DNA of 12,924 nucleotides from Bacillota bacterium (GTDB taxonomy: Bacteria > Bacillota > Bacilli > Alicyclobacillales > SLC66): NCBI GenBank assembly GCA_021821185.1, contig JAKACU010000053.1, forward strand, positions 1 through 12,924. The letters run 5' to 3'. The translations under genes and the position numbers were made by a program. Shown here one piece after another: positions 1-6,752 of this stretch (position 1 is the first letter of the stretch; each line of letters starts with the position of its first letter). The notes under the pieces were generated by a model that saw only the letters and a list, made by a program, of their open reading frames with translations, was not told where the DNA came from and made no database searches.

Positions 1-1
1 G

Positions 2-1069
2 GTGCTTTATCGTGCCAATGCACTGTCTCGCGCCATCGAAGAAGCCTTCATGCAAGCTGCAATCCCTTACAAGATTCTCGGCGGCATGACATTTTACGAT
101 CGCAAAGAAATTAAAGATGTCATGGCTTATCTTAAAGTTCTGGCCAATCCTCCAGATGAGATTTCCTTGCTGCGTATCATCAATATTCCCAAACGCGGCA
201 TCGGTGAAGGAACGATACGACGGTTATTGGATTACGCCCATGACCATGACGCAACTCTTTTAGAAGCTATGGGCAAAACGGATGATGAAACACTCGGACT
301 TAACGGCAAAGCCGCAGAAGCGGTAAAAAAGTTTTATGATCTCATGATGTATTTGCACAGCATGCAAGAAGGCTTGTCGGTTACCGAATTCGTACAAGAA
401 GTGTTACGCAAAACAAACTATCGGGAAGTCTATTCGTCAAGTCCTAAAGAAGAAGATCAGTCACGCCTGGAAAATATCGATGAACTTCTGTCTGTTACAC
501 GCGCCTTTGACAGACGGCGGCGGCATGGGACCTTAGCCGATTTTTTAGCAGAAACATCCCTTTTGTCCGATACGGATAAAGAATCGGATAAATCCGATCA
601 CGCCGTCACCATGATGACGATGCATGCTTCAAAAGGCCTGGAATTTCCTGTCGTCTTTATCGTCGGCGCTGAAGAAACCCTATTCCCTCACGCACGATCC
701 ATGGAGACCAAAGAAGATATCGAAGAAGAACGCAACTTATGTTATGTTGCCATCACGCGGGCAAAAGAGAAACTGCATATTTCCTACTGCGCGGAACGAT
801 CCACGTTCGGGCAGGTACGCATGAATGACCCTTCCCGATTTTTAGCTGAGATACCACGGGAACTGACAGTTTCGAGCCAAGCGGATGGAGAAGCCGTAGC
901 GAATTGGGAGATTGGTCTTAGCGTCCGTCATCCCCTTTATGGCGTCGGAATTATCACCGACATTTCGGGCAGCGGTGACGAACTGGAATTAAGCATCACG
1001 TTTCACTCCAAGCATGGTACAAAGGCAATTAAGCCAAAACTCACTCGGCTGCGCGTAAAGGAGCGATAG
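2..1069 (+). CDS. pcrA: ATP-dependent DNA helicase PcrA/UvrD, 3' part (5' end outside the window)
   Basis: This is the C-terminal 355 residues of a superfamily 1A DNA helicase, which unwinds DNA 3'-5' in nucleotide excision repair, plasmid replication and removal of RecA filaments. The open frame runs off the left edge, so the leading GTG is an internal valine and the Walker A and B motifs lie upstream. Visible parts are motif IV near residues 2-15 (LYRANALSRAIEEAF), the segment GGMTFYDRKEIKDVMAYL at about 27-44, motif V at about 202-214 (VTMMTMHASKGLEF) and motif VI at about 241-255 (EEERNLCYVAITRAK). A C-terminal Tudor-like domain spans about 302-352 (VRHPLYGVGIITDI then ELELSITF), as in PcrA, where it contacts RNA polymerase. 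In Bacillus, pcrA is followed by ligA; here a permease gene follows after 28 bp. PcrA is preferred over UvrD because of the Gram-positive context and the tail. Confidence 0.95.
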   Translation: MLYRANALSRAIEEAFMQAAIPYKILGGMTFYDRKEIKDVMAYLKVLANPPDEISLLRIINIPKRGIGEGTIRRLLDYAHDHDATLLEAMGKTDDETLGLNGKAAEAVKKFYDLMMYLHSMQEGLSVTEFVQEVLRKTNYREVYSSSPKEEDQSRLENIDELLSVTRAFDRRRRHGTLADFLAETSLLSDTDKESDKSDHAVTMMTMHASKGLEFPVVFIVGAEETLFPHARSMETKEDIEEERNLCYVAITRAKEKLHISYCAERSTFGQVRMNDPSRFLAEIPRELTVSSQADGEAVANWEIGLSVRHPLYGVGIITDISGSGDELELSITFHSKHGTKAIKPKLTRLRVKER

Positions 1070-1097
1070 GCGCAGCCGCTAGACAGGAGAACACACT

Positions 1098-1952
1098 ATG
1101 AAGCGCGGAATCATCCTGCTTGTAACAGCTACGATCCTATGGGGTGGCAATTACCTTTGCGGTCGATTTTTAGCCTCGGCTTTGCCACCCACACTGCTTA
1201 ATACCCTTCGCTGGGCAATTTCAACTGTTTTGTTGGTACTGATTCTTATTTCCTCCAAGAAACCCTTTCCGATTTGGGTACGATTTCGCGAATTTGCCCT
1301 TCTAGGGTTCCTCGGCATCTTTGCTTTCTCAACGTTGACCTACCTTGGTCTGCACAGTATCAATGCTGCCCAAGCCGGCATGATATCAGCTGGCATTCCG
1401 ATTGCTATCCTGATTTTTTCTCCGCTTGTTTTGCATGAGCACGTAAAAGGCAGTGCCTGGTTTGGCGCGATCATCTCCATACTCGGTGTCATCGTTCTCA
1501 TTTTAGGTAAACATGCCATGGCTTCTTCGGGATCAGTGTTAGGGGATATGGAGATTGTCCTTTCCTGTTTAGCGTGGGGGCTGTACACAGTTCTTGGCAA
1601 GCGCTTCGGGAAACGCACAGATACGTTAACCCTCACGGCCGGAGCAGCCTTGTATGGCACCGCCTTTAGTTTGATCAGCTATGTTACAACGTTTCAGCCA
1701 AATGCTATCCATATGACGCCTGTTGCCTGGCTTTGTGTGCTGTATGTCAGCACCTTTGCTTCCGTGGGAGCCTACCTGGCATGGAATGCTGGTGTGAAAA
1801 TAGTGGGAGCCGGCCGTGCAGCTCCTTACATCAACTTGCTGCCGGTATGGACAGTGTTGTTTGGTGTTATTTTGCTGCATGAGCAAGTTTCCTGGCTGTC
1901 ATTGGCAGGCGGCATGATCACCATTTCTGGAGCAGTGCTGGCCAGTCGTTGA
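1098..1952 (+). CDS. EamA/DMT-family permease (10-TM drug/metabolite transporter)
   Basis: This is a 284-residue, strongly hydrophobic protein of the drug/metabolite transporter superfamily, located in the cytoplasmic membrane. It has the two tandem EamA repeats of five helices expected for the family, roughly residues 2-138 and 150-283. The first opens with TATILWGGNYLCGRFLAS, the characteristic WGxN/S motif at the start of TM1. The second opens with GDMEIVLSCLAWGLYTVLGK and ends with LLHEQVSWLSLAGGMITISG, the usual E-x-x-x-x-x-x-x-x-G-x-x-I end motif. The length is normal for the family. The start is fixed by an AGGAGA Shine-Dalgarno at 1085-1090, 7 bp before the ATG. It lies 28 bp after pcrA and 36 bp before the HAD gene, so co-transcription is plausible. 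The substrate cannot be predicted; exporters of amino acids, nucleosides and drugs all share this fold. Confidence 0.92.
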   Translation: MKRGIILLVTATILWGGNYLCGRFLASALPPTLLNTLRWAISTVLLVLILISSKKPFPIWVRFREFALLGFLGIFAFSTLTYLGLHSINAAQAGMISAGIPIAILIFSPLVLHEHVKGSAWFGAIISILGVIVLILGKHAMASSGSVLGDMEIVLSCLAWGLYTVLGKRFGKRTDTLTLTAGAALYGTAFSLISYVTTFQPNAIHMTPVAWLCVLYVSTFASVGAYLAWNAGVKIVGAGRAAPYINLLPVWTVLFGVILLHEQVSWLSLAGGMITISGAVLASR

Positions 1953-1988
1953 CGATAACTACGTTTTTCAACAAGAAGGAGTGCAGCC

Positions 1989-2771
1989 ATGATTAAACTA
2001 TTTGTGACCGATCTCGATGGAACACTGCTTAATGATCAGAAAAAAGTCAATGAGAACGACCGTATGGCATTACAAAAACTGCAGCGTCTTGGCGTACGAT
2101 GCTGTTTGGCATCGGGTCGGTTGCGTTTTGAAATGCTGCGTGTGGCAGAGTATGTCGGTGGACGTTTTGATCTGATTTGCCAAAATGGCGCGCATGTAGA
2201 AACCGCAGAAGGACACATTTTGGCGCAATCGCGATTTGAAGCGAATCTTGCCAGGGCATTGTATTCGGCGCTTGACGCAAGTGATGCACTCTTGGTCGCT
2301 TGCTTGCCTGAAGAAGATTTAATCAAAGAACGTACGCCGCGAGCCCTTGCGGTGGAACAACGCCTTTTCACCGCGTACAAAACGGTTCCCGATCTAAAAG
2401 AACGAATAGGCCACGATCTATTGCCCTCCAAGTTTTCTATCTTTGGTGATCTGTCGGTCCTAAAAGAGTTGCAACAGCAGCTTTCTGGCCAATTTTCCCA
2501 ACGCATAACAACCTATGTATCCGCGATCGACTGTTTGGACGTCATGCCGGCAGAAGTTTCCAAAGGATCTGCACTCGAAGTGCTGATGAGAACTTTACAG
2601 CTTAACGAAGATGAAGTTGCCTGTGTGGGAGATTCGTACAATGATGTCTCGATGTTCTCTGTGGCTAAGCATAGTTTTGCCATGCACCACGGAGATCAGG
2701 GTGTTCGGGAGCAGGCGCGCCATGTCACCTATAGCATTGCCGATGCCGTAGAGCACATCACACTGAGATAA
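1989..2771 (+). CDS. Cof-type HAD-superfamily hydrolase (phosphatase)
   Basis: This is a 260-residue cytosolic phosphatase of the haloacid dehalogenase superfamily, Cof/type IIB subfamily, whose members dephosphorylate small metabolites such as sugar phosphates, pyridoxal phosphate or flavin precursors. All four catalytic motifs are present. Motif I is DLDGT at residues 8-12 (D8 nucleophile, D10 acid/base), motif II is Ser42 in CLASGR, motif III is Lys192 in SKGSAL, and motif IV is GDSYND at 214-219 for magnesium binding. The C2-type cap lies between residues of about 85 and 185 and sets the substrate, which I cannot predict. The start follows an AAGGAG Shine-Dalgarno at 1976-1981 with a 7-bp spacer. 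It is the last gene of the pcrA-EamA-HAD block, and no clear T-tract terminator follows it. A second, diverged Cof-type gene lies at 11610-12485 on the other strand. Confidence 0.93.
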   Translation: MIKLFVTDLDGTLLNDQKKVNENDRMALQKLQRLGVRCCLASGRLRFEMLRVAEYVGGRFDLICQNGAHVETAEGHILAQSRFEANLARALYSALDASDALLVACLPEEDLIKERTPRALAVEQRLFTAYKTVPDLKERIGHDLLPSKFSIFGDLSVLKELQQQLSGQFSQRITTYVSAIDCLDVMPAEVSKGSALEVLMRTLQLNEDEVACVGDSYNDVSMFSVAKHSFAMHHGDQGVREQARHVTYSIADAVEHITLR

Positions 2772-3020
2772 CTCGTGACAACGGGAAGTACTATTCGAAG
2801 ACTGACTTGACCATAACGTAACGTAAAGGTTTTGACTCAAGCGAAATCGGTCAAACCATGTCCGAAGTTGTTGCCTACGGAACGGCCGTAGTAGCTCGCG
2901 AGTCTTAAACCGTGATTGCTGAGCGGTTAGGCAAAAATTCTTCACATTACATTCCCGTCACCTTTGCTCATACAACTACGTCTAATGAGCGAATGAAAAT
3001 AGTGAAATGGGGGAATTTTT
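2772..3020 (+). other. Non-coding stretch with inverted repeats upstream of the SIMPL gene
   Basis: No convincing ORF is present in these 249 bases. Several inverted repeats are visible. TTGACC at 2807-2812 pairs with GGTCAA at 2849-2854. CTTGA at 2806-2810 could alternatively pair with TCAAG at 2837-2841. CTACGG at 2875-2880 is separated from CCGTAG at 2886-2891 by a 5-nt loop. A short direct repeat, ACGTA-ACGTA, sits at 2816-2825. These could be a structured 5' leader for the secreted protein that starts at 3021, but none is followed by a T-tract, and I do not recognise a known riboswitch consensus. Confidence 0.35.
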
Positions 3021-3788
3021 GTGATGAAATTGAGTAAAGTTGCGATCGCTGCAGGCGCGCTGGGGTTGATGATGACGGCAGGCGGATCTCTGCTGTCACC
3101 GGCATTTGCCATGGGTATACCGCAAAATGGCACCATATCAATCTTACAGCCGGGAACGGTCACCGTGGAAGGGGTCGCAACAGATACTTCCTTTAAAACG
3201 GTTACGCTCGTATCAACAAATTACACAATATCGGACTCTACGATCACTTTAGTGAGCCGCGATGCCGTCCGTATGCAAACCACCCTGATAAATCGCCTGG
3301 CAAAGTTGGGTATTCCCCGAGGCGATATTCAACTGTCGTCACCCTTGACCAATTACAATCAGAATCAAACCCAAAACCCGAGTCAATCCCAGCAAGTTAC
3401 GGTAATCGTCGCCAATCAAGCAAAAGTATTGCCTGTCACGACAACGCTTGGTACGTACTCGCCGATTTTTGTAACCAATGAGTATACCAATACTCAGGTT
3501 ACTGCGTTGAACCCAGCCGCCGTATTTAAGAAACTGTATGCGAAGGCTATTGCCAACGCCAGACAACAGGCGGTGGCCCTGGCTGCGCAAGGCAATGAAA
3601 AAATTGGAGCAATACTTAGTTTATCAACCGTTCCGTCTCAAGCCATGATGCAATCCCTATCCGGCCCTTACCCGAATAGTCCCACGATATCCGGGCTGCA
3701 GCTAACCACTTACAACAACGGACAATCACTGGCTCAACCGGAACTTTTAGCGCAAATTTTCGTTACCTTTGCTTTGCAAGCCAAATGA
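3021..3788 (+). CDS. Secreted SIMPL-domain (DUF541/YggE-like) protein
   Basis: This is a 255-residue exported protein. Residues 1-30 form a signal peptide: MMKLSK charged start, hydrophobic core AAGALGLMMTAGG, and a likely cleavage after SPAFA. The mature part fits the SIMPL (DUF541) family. It has an early strand VTVEGVATD, the helix-plus-motif LINRLAKLGIPRGDIQLSS with a following Tyr, a long central insertion rich in Asn/Gln (NYNQNQTQNPSQSQQ), then the conserved helix ANARQQAVALAAQGNEKIGAI and a last strand AQIFVTFAL. The biochemical role of the family is unclear; E. coli YggE is linked to oxidative-stress tolerance, and BP26 of Brucella forms channel-like multimers. GGGGG at 3009-3013 supports the GTG at 3021 (7-bp spacer); the adjacent ATG at 3024 is an alternative. 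It appears monocistronic, with a strong terminator directly downstream. Confidence 0.8.
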   Translation: MMKLSKVAIAAGALGLMMTAGGSLLSPAFAMGIPQNGTISILQPGTVTVEGVATDTSFKTVTLVSTNYTISDSTITLVSRDAVRMQTTLINRLAKLGIPRGDIQLSSPLTNYNQNQTQNPSQSQQVTVIVANQAKVLPVTTTLGTYSPIFVTNEYTNTQVTALNPAAVFKKLYAKAIANARQQAVALAAQGNEKIGAILSLSTVPSQAMMQSLSGPYPNSPTISGLQLTTYNNGQSLAQPELLAQIFVTFALQAK

Positions 3789-3804
3789 CACCTTGATACT
3801 GGCA

Positions 3805-3839
3805 AGGGGCAAGGATACTCATCTTTGCCCCTGTTTTTT
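3805..3839 (+). terminator. Rho-independent terminator after the SIMPL gene
   Basis: An 11-bp stem (3805-3815 with 3822-3832, AGGGGCAAGGA against TCTTTGCCCCT, one mismatch) with the 6-nt loop TACTCA is followed by G and a run of six T (3834-3839). It starts 17 bp after the stop codon. Confidence 0.93.
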
Positions 3840-3866
3840 GCCGCCTTACTAGTCGCGCGTCTTTAC

Positions 3867-3908
3867 CACGAATGCTGATCGGGCATAAGGTGAGTTACAA
3901 CATTCGTG
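3867..3908 (+). promoter_or_regulatory. Perfect 8-bp inverted repeat in the leader of the Cys-rich protein gene
   Basis: CACGAATG at 3867-3874 and CATTCGTG at 3901-3908 are perfect inverted repeats separated by 26 bases. The second arm ends only 2 bases before the AGAGGTG Shine-Dalgarno (3911-3917). It could fold in the mRNA leader and influence ribosome access, or act as a protein-binding site. The function is inferred from position only. Confidence 0.35.
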
Positions 3909-3923
3909 CAAGAGGTGTGAACC

Positions 3924-4664
3924 ATGTCCAAACTTCGACAGGGCTCGTGCATCGGGATTCTCTATAAACCGCCGGCAGGACAGTGTAAACAAAACCAGTG
4001 CCAGACCTATGACGGCCATTGTCACTGTGTGCATAACGGACGATTCGTCGGTGCAGTAACGAAACTGGGAACCATGAAAATTCATCTTTCCAAGACAATG
4101 AACCTCACACTGCTATCACAATACACAGGAATACTGATTCGACATTGGAACAGGCCAAGCCCCACCAGCAGCGCCATCTTTCAAGAATACTTGTATATAC
4201 CGAACTTTCGCTTGGAGAATGCGTGCGTAATTCCCTTTGCCAAACTGGATCACCCGGTTCCGATACCTCCAGGCAATCCATGCTCGCAACCGAAAAAAGG
4301 TCAAACACGCAAACCGCACACCATCTATCCCGGTGACTGTGTGGGCATTCATTTCAAGAAAAAAAACGGCTCTTGGGACATCAAAAATGGCAAGTACCTA
4401 TTTTGGGAGCGGGCAGGCACTCACTGCACATGGAATACGACAAGCAACAACCATCCGGACAAAGTATGGTATGCCCACTGGGTAGTTAAAAAAAAGGCCC
4501 CCCACTTTCAATCCGCGGCCGCAAACCGCGGACCAAAGTCCAACCAAATGGAAACCAACATCTCTGTTCATCCGATAACAGGGTACGATCCGAGCGAGGG
4601 ACAGACAATTTCCATCACATTTTTAAACCACACAGCAAAAAGTCGAGTCGTAACCTACAAATAA
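3924..4664 (+). CDS. Unrecognised Cys/His-rich protein, first gene of a pair with a metallophosphoesterase
   Basis: I do not recognise this 246-residue protein. There is no signal peptide and no transmembrane segment. The N-terminal 37 residues are dense in Cys and His: C9, C21, C26, C33, C35 with H32, H34 and H37 (core CQTYDGHCHCVH), a pattern that could bind metal or form disulfides. Further Cys lie at about 100, 119, 137 and 170. The middle is rich in aromatic and basic residues (KKKNGSWDIKNGKYLFWERAG). The C-terminal about 35 residues (GYDPSEGQTISITFLNHT) read like strands of a beta-sandwich domain. The start is supported by AGAGGTG at 3911-3917, 6 bp before the ATG. The stop is 50 bp before the metallophosphoesterase start with no terminator between, so they probably share a transcript. 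A 7-bp-stem hairpin (4512-4532) lies inside the coding region. Confidence 0.7.
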   Translation: MSKLRQGSCIGILYKPPAGQCKQNQCQTYDGHCHCVHNGRFVGAVTKLGTMKIHLSKTMNLTLLSQYTGILIRHWNRPSPTSSAIFQEYLYIPNFRLENACVIPFAKLDHPVPIPPGNPCSQPKKGQTRKPHTIYPGDCVGIHFKKKNGSWDIKNGKYLFWERAGTHCTWNTTSNNHPDKVWYAHWVVKKKAPHFQSAAANRGPKSNQMETNISVHPITGYDPSEGQTISITFLNHTAKSRVVTYK

Positions 4665-4714
4665 CCAACTTGGCACCCAATGCCGTGATGCCATACAATC
4701 GCGAGGGACACATC

Positions 4715-5704
4715 ATGCCAACAAAGTCGAAACCAACGCTGACAGATATTTCACTTAACGTGTTAAAAACGAGGCTTAAGAGCGAGAAAAAGAAAAACTT
4801 CAATTTCGTCTTTTTTGGTGACAGCTGGTTTGACTGGGGTGACGCCAGCAAGAGTGGAACAACGATGAATACCGCTAAAAAGGATGCCATTTTACGTTAT
4901 CAAATTGTCTTGTCCTCTTTACAGGCCGCCACGAAAGTAAAGCCTAAACCGCTTTTTATCCTTTACGGCGGTGATGCCGTGCGTTCCGGTGCGGTACCTC
5001 AACTCACGTATTTCCGCGATACCGTAGCCAAGTTTGTGCAGAAACACAAGATTCCCTTCTTCCTGGTACCCGGAAACCATGAACGAAACGGCGCGGGAGG
5101 TCCACTTACCGATTATCAAAACATCATTGGGCCAAAAAAGCATGACAAAGCGCTCAAGGAAAATAGCCTGAACTATATCCTAAACACGCCTGACTTGCGA
5201 ATGATCATGTTAAATGATATTGGGCCTGTTTCCGGAGGTACCAAGTTCGGCATTACTTCGCAAGCCTTGAGCACCTTTAACAAAGGGATCAAAACGGGAA
5301 AACGCGTCTTGGTCGTCATGCATGTTCCGCCAAAATCGGGTTCCTTCTCCCATTTTCCAACCGATGAGGCGTTTGCGGTAACAACGCCAAACGATAAGCA
5401 GTTTATCGCCACTCTGAAAAAAACGGATCGTGTAAAGCTCGTGCTGGTAAGTCATATTCACAATATCCGTCTCAAAGGGAAAATCGCAGGAAAAGTAGCT
5501 GTCTTAAACGGTAATGGCGGTGCAGGAACAGACACAACACCCACACCCCATCCTGTGACAACCTTGTTTCACTTTGACCAAAAGAAAAAAACGATCGCAT
5601 TTAAAGGCGACAAGACGGTAAAAGTCAATACATTCTTGAAACCGACAAAAGTCTTTATTGCAACGACAGGAGGAACTATTATCACGATTCCGATCAAGTC
5701 TTGA
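4715..5704 (+). CDS. Calcineurin-like metallophosphoesterase with atypical motif I
   Basis: This is a 329-residue predicted phosphatase or phosphodiesterase of the two-metal calcineurin-like fold. Visible motifs in order are FFGDSW at 34-38, LYGGDAV at 83-89, VPGNHER at 118-124, MHVPP with H203 and SHIHN with H247 and H249. Motifs II to V are near-canonical (GGD, GNHE, H, xHxH). Motif I reads GDSW, lacking the His of the usual DxH, and so is closer to the GDxG/GDW form of purple acid phosphatase-like enzymes. There is no signal peptide, so it is probably cytosolic. The open frame extends back to a TTG at 4670, but GAGGGA at 4703-4708, 6 bp before the ATG at 4715, sets the start. It is probably co-transcribed with the Cys-rich gene upstream and ends at a terminator. 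The C-terminal about 75 residues after the last metal motif are Thr/Lys-rich. The substrate is unknown. Confidence 0.85.
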   Translation: MPTKSKPTLTDISLNVLKTRLKSEKKKNFNFVFFGDSWFDWGDASKSGTTMNTAKKDAILRYQIVLSSLQAATKVKPKPLFILYGGDAVRSGAVPQLTYFRDTVAKFVQKHKIPFFLVPGNHERNGAGGPLTDYQNIIGPKKHDKALKENSLNYILNTPDLRMIMLNDIGPVSGGTKFGITSQALSTFNKGIKTGKRVLVVMHVPPKSGSFSHFPTDEAFAVTTPNDKQFIATLKKTDRVKLVLVSHIHNIRLKGKIAGKVAVLNGNGGAGTDTTPTPHPVTTLFHFDQKKKTIAFKGDKTVKVNTFLKPTKVFIATTGGTIITIPIKS

Positions 5705-5739
5705 CAGCAAAACGATACAGCGGTTCATGTGCAGAAAAA

Positions 5740-5776
5740 GCGCCTGAAGGCAAAAATCGCTTCATGCGCCTTTTTT
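5740..5776 (+). terminator. Rho-independent terminator after the metallophosphoesterase
   Basis: GCGCCTGAAG at 5740-5749 pairs with CTTCATGCGC at 5760-5769 (one mismatch) around a 10-nt loop, followed by C and six T (5771-5776). Five A precede the stem (5735-5739), so it may also work on the other strand. Confidence 0.85.
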
Positions 5777-5901
5777 CTGTTCTTAGATACCCGTACGTGC
5801 CAAAAGAGTGAATCCGTACATTACCATTTAGTACACCCTTTGCTTCCTCATAACACGGTATCGAACTCGGGGGCAGTATGTTTATAAAGGAGGTGTCATC
5901 C

Positions 5902-6309
5902 ATGCAACGTGACAAGGAGCTTGGTGACTTTACAAAATCGGTTGAAGCCTTGCGCAAAGAACGATTCACACCAGGCGTACGCAGCGCAAGACCTGGCATA
6001 GACCCTAACGTCTATCAGCGACTGCTAAAAATCATGCGCCCTGTAATTCAAGCCATGCTTGACGGCGATTCGCTGCTCTCCTTGCAGTCTGAACCGTCAT
6101 CACAGTTTCCCGGGTTTTACCTCGCCTATGCGAATTCGCATCCATACCACATTGTCGTTAAGACCGCAAATGAACACGAAGTGAGTTTGCAAGTAGCGGT
6201 CAGCCGTCCATCTGTCGCGCCGCAGGTCTATCAAGGACCGCTTGACGAGCAGGCCATACGGCAAGCACTCATGGAGTCACTGTCAGCTTGGTACAAAGCG
6301 CTGGCGTAA
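5902..6309 (+). CDS. Hypothetical protein, 135 residues
   Basis: I do not recognise the family of this soluble 135-residue protein. There is no signal peptide, no membrane segment and no catalytic motif. The N-terminal third is charged and helical (KSVEALRKERFTPG), then an amphipathic helix YQRLLKIMRPVIQAMLDG. The middle alternates like beta strands (FYLAYANSHPYHIVVKTA then EVSLQVAVSR). The C-terminus is a helix ending in LSAWYKALA. The frame extends back to an ATG at 5878, but the near-perfect Shine-Dalgarno AAAGGAGGTG at 5886-5895, 6 bp upstream, points to 5902. It lies about 125 bp downstream of the previous terminator, so it needs its own promoter; CATAACAC near 5850 resembles a sporulation sigma-factor -10 element, but no convincing -35 was found. 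It is followed by the duplicated small-protein locus in the same orientation. Confidence 0.75.
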   Translation: MQRDKELGDFTKSVEALRKERFTPGVRSARPGIDPNVYQRLLKIMRPVIQAMLDGDSLLSLQSEPSSQFPGFYLAYANSHPYHIVVKTANEHEVSLQVAVSRPSVAPQVYQGPLDEQAIRQALMESLSAWYKALA

Positions 6310-6318
6310 AGCCATACG

Positions 6319-6397
6319 GTGCTAAAAATCAATGTTTCACTCAGTTTATCAGCCTGTCTCAGCGCTCTTTCGCTGCATATATTGACAGTGAGCCAAA
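6319..6397 (+). repeat. Leader repeat, copy 1 (paired with 7014-7090)
   Basis: These 79 bases match the 77 bases at 7014-7090, both lying upstream of a copy of the same small gene. The best-kept blocks are AAAATCAAT near the start, ATCAGCCTGTCTC (6348-6360 and 7041-7053) and GCATATATTGACAGTG (6375-6390) against GCATATAGTAACAGTG (7068-7083). The last block could hold a -10 element; CATANNNT-like sequences are typical of sporulation sigma-E/K promoters. That reading is an inference. Confidence 0.7.
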
Positions 6398-6403
6398 CGC
6401 AAA

Positions 6404-6442
6404 GAACCAACCGAGCTTATGAGATATATCGGCTGTTGGTTC
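6404..6442 (+). promoter_or_regulatory. Hairpin in the leader of small-protein gene copy 1
   Basis: GAACCAAC at 6404-6411 pairs perfectly with GTTGGTTC at 6435-6442. AGC (6414-6416) and GCT (6432-6434) extend the stem across a 2-nt bulge, leaving a 15-nt loop. It lies in the roughly 95 bases of leader present before copy 1 but absent before copy 2. No T-tract follows, so it is not an obvious terminator. Confidence 0.55.
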
Positions 6443-6522
6443 AAGCCATGAGCTCTCACAGCAAAAAGCGGGGGGTGACCACGACTCGGCGCTCATCCCA
6501 GAAGAACGGAGGTGATATCCAG

Positions 6523-6723
6523 ATGTTCCCATCCCTGTTGTATCAGCTTTCACCAGGCACCGCGGTCCGCGTGTGGTTCGACAACGTCGGCTTTACGAGT
6601 CCTAATGGCGTTCCAGCCACCTTTCTTGGAATCGTCAGCGGTAATACTGCCGTCTTTCGCATCACAGCCACGAGCCAGGTAGTCTATATTCCAAATGGCC
6701 AAGTGCAAGCCGTCTCTGTGTAA
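6523..6723 (+). CDS. Small conserved-looking protein, paralog 1 (66 residues)
   Basis: This 66-residue protein starts MFPSLLYQLSPGTAVRVW and ends VVYIPNGQVQAVSV. It is about 83% identical to the 65-residue product of the gene at 7121. Alternating hydrophobic residues (VRVWFDNVGF, PATFLGIV, NTAVFRITA, QVVYIPNGQVQAV) suggest a small five-stranded barrel of the SH3/LSm type. The ending, with IP-x-x-Q-V-x-x-V, resembles DUF2642-like spore-associated proteins of Bacillus. That is a fold guess rather than an identification. The frame is open back to a GTG at 6319, but GGAGGTGAT at 6508-6516, 6 bp before the ATG, and the start shared with the paralog fix 6523. No signal peptide is present. The identical N-terminus and C-terminus and the repeated flanks point to a segmental duplication. 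Confidence 0.78.
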   Translation: MFPSLLYQLSPGTAVRVWFDNVGFTSPNGVPATFLGIVSGNTAVFRITATSQVVYIPNGQVQAVSV

Positions 6724-6724
6724 C

Positions 6725-6749
6725 GTCAAACCGTGCTGCGCGTATCCAA
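6725..6749 (+). repeat. 25-nt tail repeat, copy 1
   Basis: The first of three copies starts GTCAAACCG and ends GCGCGTATCCAA. It begins 2 bases after the stop codon of paralog 1. It is identical to the copy at 6872-6896 and differs at one position from the copy at 7320-7344. A hairpin starts 3 bases later. Confidence 0.9.
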
Positions 6750-6752
6750 CAG

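Noticed and set aside
2036..2506. 156-codon minus-strand ORF in the HAD gene
   Set aside because: It lies entirely antisense to a gene with all catalytic motifs and has Arg/Ser-rich shadow composition.
2800..3020. Known riboswitch (c-di-GMP, c-di-AMP, cobalamin) before the SIMPL gene
   Set aside because: None of the conserved core sequences I know for these classes is present.
6431..6446. GGTTCAAGCC as a tRNA T-loop
   Set aside because: No acceptor, D or anticodon arm can be built around it; it is part of the hairpin at 6404-6442.
6319..6522. Extension of paralog 1 to a GTG start at 6319 (134 residues)
   Set aside because: It has no ribosome binding site, covers the repeated leader, and has no counterpart in paralog 2, which starts at the equivalent of 6523.
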